Shown: positions 28,709 to 36,663, counted from the first letter of the stretch. The stretch: DNA of 37,090 nucleotides from Chloroflexota bacterium (GCA_902812455.1 CADDZH010000049.1:1-37090); one strand, 5' to 3'. Notes: generated by a model not told the origin, from the letters alone. Translations and numbers: made by a program.

Positions 28709-29506
28709 ATGGGTACGGAGGAACCTGCGGATCGGGTGAAAGAGCTATCCGGAGAGCAGAGCAGGCCGGGCAGAGAGGAGAAGCAGTCTGTGCAAGGAGC
28801 TATAGCAATTAAAGGAACGCGCAACGGCCTGCTCTTGACACTAGAGCCGGAAACCCCTTTTAGCGAACTGCTCAATGCGCTTTCTGATCGGCTTGCTGAA
28901 GCTCCTGGCTTTTTTCGTGGCGCTTCATTGGCTGTGGATACCAGCCGCCGGTCGCTTGAGAGTGATGAACGGACCCAGCTCGAGAACCTGCTGGCTCGCT
29001 ACCAGGTTTCAGTAATGTCACCAGAGCAGATCTCGGCGGCGACAATAGCGACAATGCGTCAACAAGGGGAAGCGATCACCTCCTCGGCTAGCCTATTTCC
29101 AGCAATCAATGAATCGAGTAACGCAAATGCGATGCAGGTTCAGCGGGACCTGCGAGAAGCGAGTGATACCCTCTTTTTGCATCGTACTATCCGCTCCGGC
29201 CAGGCCATTCACCATAGCAGCCATATTGTGATCCTGGGTGATGTCAATCCCGGCGCGGAAGTCGTGGCAGGCGGGGATATCATCGTGTGGGGAGTGTTGC
29301 GCGGCATGGTACATGCAGGTTATCCTGACAACGAGCAAGCGTGTGTTTGTTCGTTGCAGTTGGCGCCTGTGCAATTGCGTATTGCGCACCTGCTCTCGCG
29401 GCCGCCCGAGGGCATGGAAACGCAACCTTACCCAGAGGTTGCAATGATCAGGAACGGGCGTATCGTGGTTGAGACGTGGGTCAATGGGCGTCCGCCTCGC
29501 AAGTAG
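28709..29506 (+). CDS. minC: Septum site-determining protein MinC
   Basis: MinC blocks FtsZ polymerisation away from midcell and is recruited to the membrane by MinD. The 265-residue product has a weakly conserved N-terminal domain (about 30-120) and the highly recognisable C-terminal beta-helix (about 150-260). The latter includes TLFLHRTIRSGQAIHHSSHI, VILGDVNPGAEVVAGGDIIV, WGVLRGMVHAGYPDNEQACV and the terminal RIAHLLSRPPE. The first 25 residues are a charged leader. It is the first gene of minC-minD-minE on one strand. Confidence 0.94.
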   Translation: MGTEEPADRVKELSGEQSRPGREEKQSVQGAIAIKGTRNGLLLTLEPETPFSELLNALSDRLAEAPGFFRGASLAVDTSRRSLESDERTQLENLLARYQVSVMSPEQISAATIATMRQQGEAITSSASLFPAINESSNANAMQVQRDLREASDTLFLHRTIRSGQAIHHSSHIVILGDVNPGAEVVAGGDIIVWGVLRGMVHAGYPDNEQACVCSLQLAPVQLRIAHLLSRPPEGMETQPYPEVAMIRNGRIVVETWVNGRPPRK

Positions 29507-29549
29507 AGGCCGGTGTTTGAACAGTTGTTATATGGATGGAGAGAACCTT

Positions 29550-30377
29550 ATGAACAGCCGGGTGATTACCATTACATCGGGGAAGGGAGGGGTTGGCAAA
29601 ACGACGACAACCGCGAATCTTGGAACGGCTCTTGCCATGCAGGGCAAGAAGGTCGTGGTTGTAGACTCAGATATCGGCCTGCGCAATCTGGATGCCGTCA
29701 TGGGACTGGAAAATCGTATTGTCTACGATCTTGTTGATGTGGTCGAAGGCCAGTGCCGCCTGCGGCAAGCGCTCATCAAGGATAAGCGGCAGCCGGAGCT
29801 TTACTTGCTGCCAGCAGCTCAGACGCGGGATAAAAACGCTATCACGAGCGTGCAGATGGAGCAGCTTTGCCAGCAGTTGCGCCAGGAGTTCGACTTCGTG
29901 GTGATCGACTCCCCGGCTGGCATCGAGCAAGGGTTCCGCAATGCTATCGTGGGCGCTGATGAGATCATTATCGTGGCAAACCCGGAGATGGCCTCCGTGC
30001 GTGATGCCGACCGCATTATTGGCCTAGTAGAAGCTGCGGGTAAAGCCGAGCCGCGCCTGATTCTCAATCGCTTGCGTCCTGAGATGATCAAGCGAGGTGA
30101 TATGATGGATGTGGCCGATGTGCTGGAAGTGCTAGGGATTGATCTGCTGGGTATCATTCCCGAGGACGAGACGATTATCGTGGCTATTAACAAGGGCGAA
30201 CCGATTGTGTATGAGAAGCGCTCGCGAGCCGGGCGGGCCTTTTTCAACGCGGCACAACGTATGCTAGGCGAAGAGGTTCCGCTTGACGAGGTAGCAGAAG
30301 CACCAACACTTCTGGAGCGCTTAAGGCGTCTGGTAGGGTTTGGCCCCGTGCTGGCTGAGAAGCGTGTGCGTTCTTAG
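29550..30377 (+). CDS. minD: Septum site-determining protein MinD
   Basis: MinD is the membrane-associated ATPase that carries MinC and is driven off the membrane by MinE. The 275-residue product begins MNSRVITITSGKGGVGKTTT, with the deviant Walker A motif KGGVGKTT. It continues with VVVDSDIGLRNLDAVMGLENR, VVIDSPAGIEQGF and PEMASVRDADRIIGLVE. The C terminus, LLERLRRLVGFGPVL, is the expected amphipathic membrane-targeting helix. I start at 29550 because GGAGAG lies six bases upstream and homology begins there; the open frame extends 27 codons further into minC. Confidence 0.97.
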   Translation: MNSRVITITSGKGGVGKTTTTANLGTALAMQGKKVVVVDSDIGLRNLDAVMGLENRIVYDLVDVVEGQCRLRQALIKDKRQPELYLLPAAQTRDKNAITSVQMEQLCQQLRQEFDFVVIDSPAGIEQGFRNAIVGADEIIIVANPEMASVRDADRIIGLVEAAGKAEPRLILNRLRPEMIKRGDMMDVADVLEVLGIDLLGIIPEDETIIVAINKGEPIVYEKRSRAGRAFFNAAQRMLGEEVPLDEVAEAPTLLERLRRLVGFGPVLAEKRVRS

Positions 30378-30401
30378 CCATCCTGAGAGGGGGATAATAC
30401 T

Positions 30402-30752
30402 ATGGGTGTTTTTAGTTTTATATCGGGTCGCAAGAAGCCCACGCCGGGCGAGCTGGCAAAAGAACGTTTGAAAGTCGTGCTGGTGCATGATCGCATCAAA
30501 GTGAATCCAGAACTGCTGGAGTTGATCAAAAAAGACCTGCTCGAAGCGATTTCTCGTCGCCTGGATATCGATGAGCAGCATGTGCAGATAAGCATGGCGC
30601 GTGAGGACCGCTGGGACAAATTACTGGCGAATGTGCCTATCAAACGGCAAAAAATTGCCTTCGAGTGGGATCCACCCGCGCATACCACGGCGGCAACCGG
30701 CCTGACGGGGCCGGTGCGAGTCGAGGTAGAGAAAGAAGAGCAAGAAGAGTAA
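30402..30752 (+). CDS. minE: Cell division topological specificity factor MinE
   Basis: MinE stimulates the MinD ATPase and confines MinCD to the poles. The 116-residue product starts with an amphipathic segment (MGVFSFISGR). The anti-MinCD motif ERLKVVLVHDRIKVNPELLE (24-43) follows, then the dimerisation domain LLEAISRRLDIDEQHVQISM. A conserved tail is extended by an acidic C terminus (VEKEEQEE). It lies 24 bases after minD. Two hairpins follow directly after the stop codon. Confidence 0.95.
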   Translation: MGVFSFISGRKKPTPGELAKERLKVVLVHDRIKVNPELLELIKKDLLEAISRRLDIDEQHVQISMAREDRWDKLLANVPIKRQKIAFEWDPPAHTTAATGLTGPVRVEVEKEEQEE

Positions 30753-30812
30753 TATCGACAATAGTCGATAAAAAGGTTAAGAACTCAACAGTAGATTGAG
30801 AATTTTCTTAAC
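30753..30812 (+). terminator. Tandem hairpins after minE
   Basis: A perfect 7-bp hairpin TATCGAC/GTCGATA with a 4-base loop lies at 30753-30770, immediately after the stop codon. A second, larger one at 30776-30812 has arms GTTAAGAA and TTCTTAAC, with an inner CTCAA/TTGAG stem. Neither is followed by a clear T-run, so intrinsic termination is only plausible. They could equally stabilise the message end. Confidence 0.4.
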
Positions 30813-30977
30813 AAAACCTCTATCCTTTCATAACCAGGACATAGCCGCAATGCAGTAAGATGAATGTGTGGCTGGACAAGTTACACAGCGCCAGCTACAT
30901 GATACAAGATGGGGAGTGGGAAATGTGGAAAGAGTTCTCTCCAGGAGGTAACTGCATTGCAATGTTCTTTAGAGCAA

Positions 30978-31360
30978 GCTTGATGATGTAGTTCATTCCC
31001 CTGTCGCGATAGTGAAGTGCCGGTGTGCGGGCACAGGCGAGGCAGATTGCCTGCCAAACGGTCTGTCTTGCCAGGTGGTGTGGATGGGATGTGGCAACTG
31101 TGTGCTTCTTGATGATGTGGGGAACGACACGAGGTAGTGTAGGGTGTGGTAGAAGTGTGCGCTACCCGGATTTCCAGGGCTTCGATTGGTGCTCGCGAGA
31201 ATTCCGCGTATCGCACACGAAGTGGGGCAGTGCCGTGATACGTCATCATCAAGCAAACATACAGCCGGGTGGATGAGGGTTGTGGTGCGGTGTAGTGGGG
31301 TGTGGCCGCACGCCGTGTACTGGAGTGCTGGCGTCTTCGTACCGGCACTTCAGTGTCGCG
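30978..31360 (+). ncRNA. Candidate structured RNA or long hairpin locus
   Basis: Three nested inverted repeats fold this region on itself. The outer pair is 31005-31023 with 31342-31360, 17 of 19 positions complementary plus a G-T wobble. The middle pair is CTTGATGATG at 31108-31117 with CATCATCAAG at 31244-31253. The inner pair is 31155-31169 with 31204-31218, 13 of 15. A second copy of the middle left arm, GCTTGATGATG at 30978-30988, could pair instead and create a pseudoknot or switch. Small local hairpins (GTGCC/GGCAC, AGGCA/TGCCT) lie between the outer and middle arms. The plus strand is G/T-rich, favouring wobble pairs. It matches no RNA family I recognise (not RNase P, tmRNA or SRP). 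A decayed mobile element is the alternative. Confidence 0.35.
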
Positions 31361-31664
31361 AGAGGTGCAAGGTCAGCTAATATGGGTAATGGGAATAGAG
31401 ATAGCAAGAAATTACAGATCATCTGCAGGCATGCCAGCCGCGCCAGCAGGGCGCTATGGCCAGGCAGTATGAGGCGAAGCCTCATTATAAGACGCCTCAT
31501 GACAACAAGGGCAAAGCCGCAGCGTGCCGTTGCTACGCAATCGGGCGGGCTGAAACGAATGATGGCTCGTGCCATTGCGTGTTTGTTTCGCGTGATTGCG
31601 CGACTAAGACAGCTATTTGGTCAATCTCAGAAAAGCGCTGGGTCTCCATCTTTTGGGATGACGA

Positions 31665-31720
31665 GGGCGACGCAAGCGTCCCCACCTCTCTTCGCCGCCG
31701 CTCCCGCCCCTACGACAGAT
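31665..31720. repeat. GC-rich hairpin repeat related to the one beside secA
   Basis: GACGC/GCGTC with flanking GGG/CCC forms a tight hairpin at 31665-31683. It is followed by CGCCGCTCCCGCCCCTACG, the same order of elements as at 1223-1275. It interrupts the only open frame in this region. Confidence 0.6.
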
Positions 31721-32027
31721 TCACTCGCAAGGGGAGAGAGCAAAGGCGCTGCAGAAAAGCCATTAGGGGACCAGCTTACAGCGGGGAATCTTCTCCCAGA
31801 AACTCCTATGCCCTCCGAGCCACGTATTCGCGTTCTGGAAACCGTTGATCTCTCCCAAACCGGTGTTGAACATTTTCTGGGTTCAGATGTAAAAACGAAC
31901 TAGCCCCTGTTACATTTGGGTGGTTTCGTTGACACTCTGGATACTGCTCTGTATGATACAGCATATAAGTGGCGTGTAGAGCGATGGCTGAAAGTGCCTT
32001 TAGCAGCAAGGGAGAGCATAGCAATAA

Positions 32028-33002
32028 ATGAGTACGCAACAAATTCAGAAAGTAAAGGTAAAGCGCCTGGCCCACGTTGGCTTATGGACAAGTGACGTGG
32101 TGACCCAGACGCGATTTTATCGCCAGGTATTAGGATTTGACCTGAGAAATACTGTGACAGATATCACCGATCAAGAGGTCGGGCTGGAAGATGCCAGCGC
32201 CTTTCTTGCCCTGGGCGACGAGCATCATTGCCTGGGATTGTTTAGCGATACACGTCCTAATGCCAGTAATGGGCGCACGCCATTCCAGCATAGCAGCCGG
32301 CTTCATCACCTGGCTTTCGAGGTTGATACGGACGCCGAGCTTGCTGCGCTTGCTGCGCGTCTCAATCAAGCGGGCCTTGAGCTGGCGTTGGAGGAGCGCG
32401 ATGGTGACCCGGAGATGGGAGATACGCTCTGGTTTAGTGATCCCGATGGGAACCGCATTGAAATTATGGCCTCGCCAGATGATACACTGACCCCTTCTGC
32501 TACAAGAGTCACAGCGGGGCGACTGCGAGGGTTGCGGCCCCAATATTTGCAGCATGTGGCGCTGCGCACGCCACATTTAGAGCAGATGGTTGAATTTTAC
32601 AGCGAGGCCCTGGGCTTCGACACCTCGGACTGGCTGCTGCGTGAATGCGCCTGGCTGCGCTGCAACAATGACCATCACACACTCATGCTCATACAAGGGG
32701 ATACAGACATCGATCATATCGGCTACCATATCTTCGAGGGAGTAGATCTGCTCAGGTGGGCCGATTACCTGAGCCGTTGCCAGGTACCCGTTGTATGGGG
32801 CCCAGGCCGGCATGGCGCAGGCAACGATCTCTTCTTGCGTATTGCTGATGCAGAAGGTGTGCATATCGAGCTTTCTGCCGAACTCCAGCAATACTACGAC
32901 CACGATGTCACCACGCCACCACGTCTCTGGCACACCCGGCACATGGCGCTTAACCTGTGGGGCACGCTGCCATCATGGATGCGCGAAGAGGTGAGGGTAT
33001 AA
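32028..33002 (+). CDS. Two-domain VOC protein, extradiol (catechol 2,3-) dioxygenase-like
   Basis: The 324-residue product contains two tandem vicinal-oxygen-chelate modules: residues about 13-150 (RLAHVGLWTSDVVTQTRFYR ... FSDPDGNRIEI) and 172-290 (LQHVALRTPHLEQMVEFYSE ... IADAEGVHIEL). The second module offers the expected metal triad His176, His230 and Glu281 for Fe(II). An extradiol ring-cleaving dioxygenase role therefore fits, with the first module being structural. A glyoxalase-like or other VOC function cannot be excluded. GGAGAG lies about 13 bases before the ATG. Its stop is seven bases from the convergent FAH-family gene, which encodes a typical downstream enzyme class of aromatic catabolism. 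Confidence 0.82.
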   Translation: MSTQQIQKVKVKRLAHVGLWTSDVVTQTRFYRQVLGFDLRNTVTDITDQEVGLEDASAFLALGDEHHCLGLFSDTRPNASNGRTPFQHSSRLHHLAFEVDTDAELAALAARLNQAGLELALEERDGDPEMGDTLWFSDPDGNRIEIMASPDDTLTPSATRVTAGRLRGLRPQYLQHVALRTPHLEQMVEFYSEALGFDTSDWLLRECAWLRCNNDHHTLMLIQGDTDIDHIGYHIFEGVDLLRWADYLSRCQVPVVWGPGRHGAGNDLFLRIADAEGVHIELSAELQQYYDHDVTTPPRLWHTRHMALNLWGTLPSWMREEVRV

Positions 33003-33009
33003 TCAGTTC

Positions 33010-33957
33010 CTACATTGATCGAATATTCACTACCCTGTTTCTCAGCGTGCCGATCCGCTCGATTTCGGTTTCGACCACGTCGCCACCTTTGAGGTATTCG
33101 GGCGGCTTGCGGGCAAAGCCTACACCACCAGGAGTCCCGGTAGCGATAATATCTCCCGGCTCGAGGGTCATGCCCAACGAAAGCGAAGCGATGATCTGGC
33201 GCACAGAGAAGATCATCATGCTGGTATGTGAGTCCTGTTTGGTCACGCCGTTTACGCGCAGGCAGAGGTGTAACTGCTGCGGATCAGGAATCTCATCGGC
33301 AGTAACAACCCAAGGCCCCATGGGGCAGTAGCCGTCGATGCTCTTGCCTTTGAAGAACTGCTTGTGACGACTTTGCAGGTCGCGAGCGGTCAGATCGTTG
33401 AGGACGGTGTAGCCAAAGACATAATCGAGCGCATCTTCCTCGCGGATATTCTTGCCGGTCTTGCCGATGATGACTGCCAGTTCCGCTTCCCAGTCAACCT
33501 CGACCGAGACAGCCGGGTCAATGATGATATCGCTGTATGGCCCGTTGGCGGTTGTAGGCGCTTTTGTAAAGAAAACCGGGTATTCGGGTGCCGAAGGCTC
33601 ACGCCCTCGTATTTGAGCAGTTTCACTGGCATGTTCTGAGTAGTTCCAGCCCAGGCCGACAATATTCTTCTTCGGGCGTGGAATGGGCGCGGCAAGCTGC
33701 ACTTCATCCAGCCTGCGAGCTGCGCCAATAGTTGCAAAAGCCCTGACCTCACTGAAGCGGCGCCCTGCCACTCTATCTAAAATAGCCTGCAGCACCTGCC
33801 TGTCCTGCTCGTAGTTTTCGATCAGCTCAAGCATCTGATCTGGTCCAATAATGGCCAGTGCATTGGCGGCCAGGTCAACATCGAGCACCTCATTGTCCTG
33901 CACGATGCCGAGGTGCGGCTTTGGAATCTCAGGTGTGGAAAAGCTTACAAATCTCAT
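33010..33957 (-). CDS. Fumarylacetoacetate hydrolase (FAH) family protein
   Basis: The 315-residue product has a variable N-terminal region (about 1-80) and an FAH-fold core: KKNIVGLGWNYSEHASE, VFFTKAPTTANGPYSDIIID, VSVEVDWEAELAVIIGKTGKNI, VFGYTVLNDLTARDLQ, KSIDGYCPMGPWVVTADEI and LEPGDIIATGTPGGVGFARKPPEYLKGGDVVETEIE. The EVDWEAELA segment holds the acidic Mg2+ ligands. Members hydrolyse or decarboxylate beta-diketo or 2-hydroxy-dienoate acids; the actual substrate is unknown. AGGAGA precedes the ATG. It lies 12 bases downstream of aroE in the same transcript. Confidence 0.92.
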   Translation of the reverse strand: MRFVSFSTPEIPKPHLGIVQDNEVLDVDLAANALAIIGPDQMLELIENYEQDRQVLQAILDRVAGRRFSEVRAFATIGAARRLDEVQLAAPIPRPKKNIVGLGWNYSEHASETAQIRGREPSAPEYPVFFTKAPTTANGPYSDIIIDPAVSVEVDWEAELAVIIGKTGKNIREEDALDYVFGYTVLNDLTARDLQSRHKQFFKGKSIDGYCPMGPWVVTADEIPDPQQLHLCLRVNGVTKQDSHTSMMIFSVRQIIASLSLGMTLEPGDIIATGTPGGVGFARKPPEYLKGGDVVETEIERIGTLRNRVVNIRSM

Positions 33958-33969
33958 GCAATATCTCCT

Positions 33970-34923
33970 TTACAGTATGGCTGCCCGCATCACATCGAGC
34001 GGCGCAGGTTGCCCTGTCCAGAGCGTAAAGGCCAGCGCTCCCTGGTGCAAGAGCATCGACAGGCCATTCACAGCTCGCATGCCCAGCATATGAGCCTGGC
34101 GCAGCAACGTTGTCTCTGTTGGATTATAAACCATATCGAGCACAAAGGTCTCGGGATCAAAACGGGCCAGCATTTCAGCCGGCAGTGGGCTGGCATCCTC
34201 TCCAGCTCCGCGCATGCCAAGCGGTGTGGCGTTGATAATAATTGAGCGCGGATACGGCATCAAATTTTCAGGATCGTTCAGGCAAAAAACCTCGCAATCG
34301 CTGCTCTGCTGCACTGCTGAGGCCAGCCGCCAGGCAGGCTCCAGCGTGCGGTTGACAATGACCAGGCGCTCTATAGACGCATCTGCCAGCACAAACGCTG
34401 CGCTTCGCGCTGCCCCGCCTGCCCCCAGCAAAATAGCAGTATGCCCACGTAGCGAAACAAATCTCTTCCACAATCCCTCACCAGCCCGAAATGTAGTGGC
34501 CCCCCTCGCAGGGGCCAGGTCATCTAGCGCCAGGCCACCTTCTAACTGCTCGCCAAAACCATACTCGGCCAGCACGCGCAGCAGGGCTGGAGCATCGGTA
34601 TTGTAGCCATAGAGATACTCATCGTGATGAACAATGGTATTTACCGCGCCGGTTCGCGCTGCCAGCGGATCAACCACATCCAGCAGGGGCAGCACCGCCT
34701 CTTTATGCGGAATGGTGACGTTCGCACCAAGACAGTCTGCTGCTCGCAGCGAGGCCACACGGGATGCAAGCTCACTTGCAGGAGTTTGCCATAATTCGTA
34801 GCGCGCGGGAATACCAAGCGCATCAAATGCAGCCTGCTGGAAGCGCGGTGAATAAGAATGCGCCACAGGATCGCCGATCAGGCCAACCCGCAACTGTGAA
34901 GTCGTTGAATAGGTCTTCATCAC
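33970..34923 (-). CDS. aroE: Shikimate dehydrogenase with a repeat-containing insertion
   Basis: AroE reduces 3-dehydroshikimate with NADPH. The 317-residue product shows GLIGDPVAHSYSPRFQQAAF, LGANVTIPHKE with the catalytic lysine (Lys74), RTGAVNTIV, YGYNTDA with the partner aspartate (Asp110), AILLGAGGAARSAAFVL and IINATPLGM. It is longer than the usual 270-290 residues because about 35 residues (124-158) are inserted before the NADP-binding GAGGAA motif. Part of this insertion reads through a perfect 7-bp palindrome (34497-34517). The ATG overlaps the stop of the upstream gene (ATGA), implying coupling. Confidence 0.94.
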   Translation of the reverse strand: MMKTYSTTSQLRVGLIGDPVAHSYSPRFQQAAFDALGIPARYELWQTPASELASRVASLRAADCLGANVTIPHKEAVLPLLDVVDPLAARTGAVNTIVHHDEYLYGYNTDAPALLRVLAEYGFGEQLEGGLALDDLAPARGATTFRAGEGLWKRFVSLRGHTAILLGAGGAARSAAFVLADASIERLVIVNRTLEPAWRLASAVQQSSDCEVFCLNDPENLMPYPRSIIINATPLGMRGAGEDASPLPAEMLARFDPETFVLDMVYNPTETTLLRQAHMLGMRAVNGLSMLLHQGALAFTLWTGQPAPLDVMRAAIL

Positions 34924-35582
34924 AATCGCTTTACATAAGGCATACTGCGTCCCGATCCTTCTTGAAAGGCGATATAGGCAGCCGATCCCGGCGGTGCAGG
35001 CGGGAGAAGAGATTGCTGCTCAATGGTTTCTTGAAACAGATCATTTGCATCAAGGTTAGCAAGCTCGCTAAGAGCGGCCCGCAGCACGGCATTGGCCGCG
35101 CGCTCTGTGCGCTCATCAACGAAGCGCGCCCAGGCCTCACCTAGCCAGAGGCTGGCGCGCACTCGCTCCCGCAAGGCTTCTTGCTGCTCTGTGGTTTCCC
35201 TGCTCTTGCACCAGGGGCGCCAGATGCGCCATGCTCGTGAGAAATGCATCAGGCTGGCGCCCGGGCGCTCGCGAGCGAGCTGGAAAACGCCGGATGCCAG
35301 TTCCAGCCAGCCCCAGGCTCGCGCTTCCGTGAATGAGCGTGTTGCAAGGGCCATGCCGGGGCTTTCTCCTGTGAAAGGATCAGCCCCACTATGCCTGGCA
35401 ATAGGTAAATCTCCGCTAATACGTTTCAGCCGGGTACGTACCTGGTGTAGCAAACTCTCTGCCTCGCTCCGCTCACCTGTGAGACAAAGCTGCAGCGCCT
35501 CCCGCGCTCGCACTCTTGCAGTCTCGTACTCGTCAAGCAGCTCTTCTGCTTCTGGATCAGGATAAGGATTGGTGCTGGTCAT
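34920..35582 (-). CDS. Hypothetical protein preceding aroE
   Basis: The 220-residue product is mostly alpha-helical and rich in Arg, Ala and Glu, with helices such as EAEELLDEYETARVRAREALQLCL and ERSEAESLLHQVRTRLKRISGDL, and GWLELASGVFQLARERPGASLMHFSRAWRIW. There is no signal peptide, membrane segment or recognisable catalytic motif. The pattern recalls TPR-like or translin-like helical bundles (HEPN-like length), but I cannot assign a family. It is the first gene of the set leading into aroE and the FAH gene. The Shine-Dalgarno is poor (GGGGA immediately before ATG), so the start is uncertain. Confidence 0.7.
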   Translation of the reverse strand: MTSTNPYPDPEAEELLDEYETARVRAREALQLCLTGERSEAESLLHQVRTRLKRISGDLPIARHSGADPFTGESPGMALATRSFTEARAWGWLELASGVFQLARERPGASLMHFSRAWRIWRPWCKSRETTEQQEALRERVRASLWLGEAWARFVDERTERAANAVLRAALSELANLDANDLFQETIEQQSLLPPAPPGSAAYIAFQEGSGRSMPYVKRL

Positions 35583-35683
35583 TCCCCGTCACCGTAGGCT
35601 AGCAAGAAACAATTTGCTATTATTTTCATATACCGCTTTCGTGGTGTATGTCAAGGGGCCAGGGCAGCCGTGAGGAAATACTC

Positions 35684-36202
35684 ATGAACACAATATACAC
35701 GATTGGTCATTCAACCAGGACAATCGAGCAGTTCCTGGATATGCTCAAAGCGCACGATATCCAGGAAGTTGTGGATGTGCGCACCGTGCCGAAATCCAGG
35801 CGCAACCCACAATTTGGACAGGATGCGCTGGCCACATCGTTAAAAGATGCCGGGATCGAGTACACTCACCTCAAAAAGCTGGGAGGCCTGCGCCGCCCGG
35901 CCAGAGATTCCATCAACACTGGCTGGCAAAACGAATCGTTTCGTGGCTTCGCCGATTACATGGCAACGACTGAATTCCAGGAAGGATTGCGCGAGCTGGA
36001 AGATATAGCAAAAGGGAAGCGAGTAGCTATTATGTGCGCTGAGGCCGTGACCTGGCGCTGCCATCGCTCTCTCATCGCTGATGCGCTGGTAACGCAGGGA
36101 TGGCAGGTGTTGCATATCCAGAGCAAGAAGACGGCCAAGCCGCATGAGTTGACTTCATTTCTCAAAGTGCAGGATGGGAAATGGATCTATCCGGCACCCT
36201 AG
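35684..36202 (+). CDS. DUF488 family protein
   Basis: The 172-residue product begins MNTIYTIGHSTRTIEQFLDM, the hallmark of DUF488. It continues with VVDVRTVPKSRRNPQF, YTHLKKLGGLRRP, FRGFADYMATTEFQEGL and the conserved MCAEAVTWRCHRSLIADAL near the C terminus, which contains a Cys-Ala-Glu and a Cys-His-Arg group. Biochemical function of the family is not established. I use ATG 35684, which follows GAGGAAA, and not the in-frame ATG 12 codons upstream. It converges with the Fur-family gene. Confidence 0.9.
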   Translation: MNTIYTIGHSTRTIEQFLDMLKAHDIQEVVDVRTVPKSRRNPQFGQDALATSLKDAGIEYTHLKKLGGLRRPARDSINTGWQNESFRGFADYMATTEFQEGLRELEDIAKGKRVAIMCAEAVTWRCHRSLIADALVTQGWQVLHIQSKKTAKPHELTSFLKVQDGKWIYPAP

Positions 36203-36231
36203 AAAAGTTCGTCTTGTTTATCAATGCCCAT

Positions 36232-36627
36232 CTATGACTCCTTCGCTTGACACGCCCTGCATTTTCCATAGATCCTCACTTCGTGGGATCCCAACGTAAC
36301 GCCTACCGCCTGCGCTGCCTCCTCCAATGCTTGATTGGATAGGTGAATGGCAACCGGAATATCGAGCAACGTTCCACAGTCAGTGCAGACGGCGTGATCG
36401 TGAGGAGTAGTGCGGGCGTCATAGCGGACAGAGTCCGTATCTCGCCCCAATTCCCTGATAAGCCCTTGCTCCGCCAACTGGTGCAAGATGCGGTAGACAG
36501 TTGCCAGGCCAATATGCGGTCTGATTCGGCGTATCGCTTCATACACTTCAAGAGCGGTAGGATGATTCTCTGCTGCACGTACTACGTCCAGGACGGCCTG
36601 TGCATTTGCGTTAAGTAGTTTTTGCAT
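36232..36627 (-). CDS. Fur-family metalloregulator
   Basis: This 131-residue protein is a compact Fur/PerR/Zur-type repressor. The winged-helix recognition helix is LATVYRILHQLAEQGLIREL (41-60). HDHAVCTDCG (76-85) and GKCRACQ (121-127) supply the two CxxC pairs of a structural zinc site plus regulatory histidines. The operator beside it is a perfect Fur-type 7-1-7 sequence, so iron-responsive Fur is the likeliest role, but PerR cannot be ruled out from the protein alone. It is probably autoregulated. The ribosome site is weak, and an upstream stop codon excludes an earlier in-frame start. Confidence 0.92.
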   Translation of the reverse strand: MQKLLNANAQAVLDVVRAAENHPTALEVYEAIRRIRPHIGLATVYRILHQLAEQGLIRELGRDTDSVRYDARTTPHDHAVCTDCGTLLDIPVAIHLSNQALEEAAQAVGVTLGSHEVRIYGKCRACQAKES

Positions 36628-36648
36628 TGTCGTAGACCATTCTAAGAA

Positions 36649-36663
36649 TGATAATCATTATCA
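36649..36663. promoter_or_regulatory. Fur box (7-1-7 palindrome)
   Basis: TGATAATCATTATCA matches the 7-1-7 Fur consensus (TGATAATNATTATCA) exactly. It lies 21 bases upstream of the Fur-family start codon, as expected for an autoregulatory operator. It is about 130 bases from the divergent acetyltransferase start, so control of that gene is less certain. Confidence 0.8.

Larger units (their letters stand above)
30813..32027. other. Gene-poor region between minE and the VOC gene
   Basis: About 1.2 kb lacks any gene I can support. The first half contains the nested inverted repeats described separately. The second half (31382-31903) has an open plus-strand frame rich in Arg, Ala and Ser. It reads straight through a dispersed GC-rich hairpin repeat (31665-31720), has no good ribosome site and matches no family I know. 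Overlapping frames on both strands across 30880-31575 look like composition artefacts. The 3' part (31904-32027) is a leader for the VOC gene. Confidence 0.5.

Noticed and set aside
29469..29549. Extended N terminus of MinD overlapping minC
   Set aside because: The 27 extra codons have no MinD homology and a good ribosome site precedes the ATG at 29550.
30881..31348. Minus-strand frame of 155 codons over the inverted-repeat locus, possibly a transposase remnant
   Set aside because: Residue composition is His/Ser/Thr/Pro-rich with no catalytic motif or known transposase text, and its position coincides with the repeat arms.
31382..31903. Open plus-strand frame of about 174 codons between minE and the VOC gene
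   Set aside because: It has no good ribosome site, biased Arg/Ala/Ser composition, no recognisable family, and it reads through a dispersed hairpin repeat also found beside secA.
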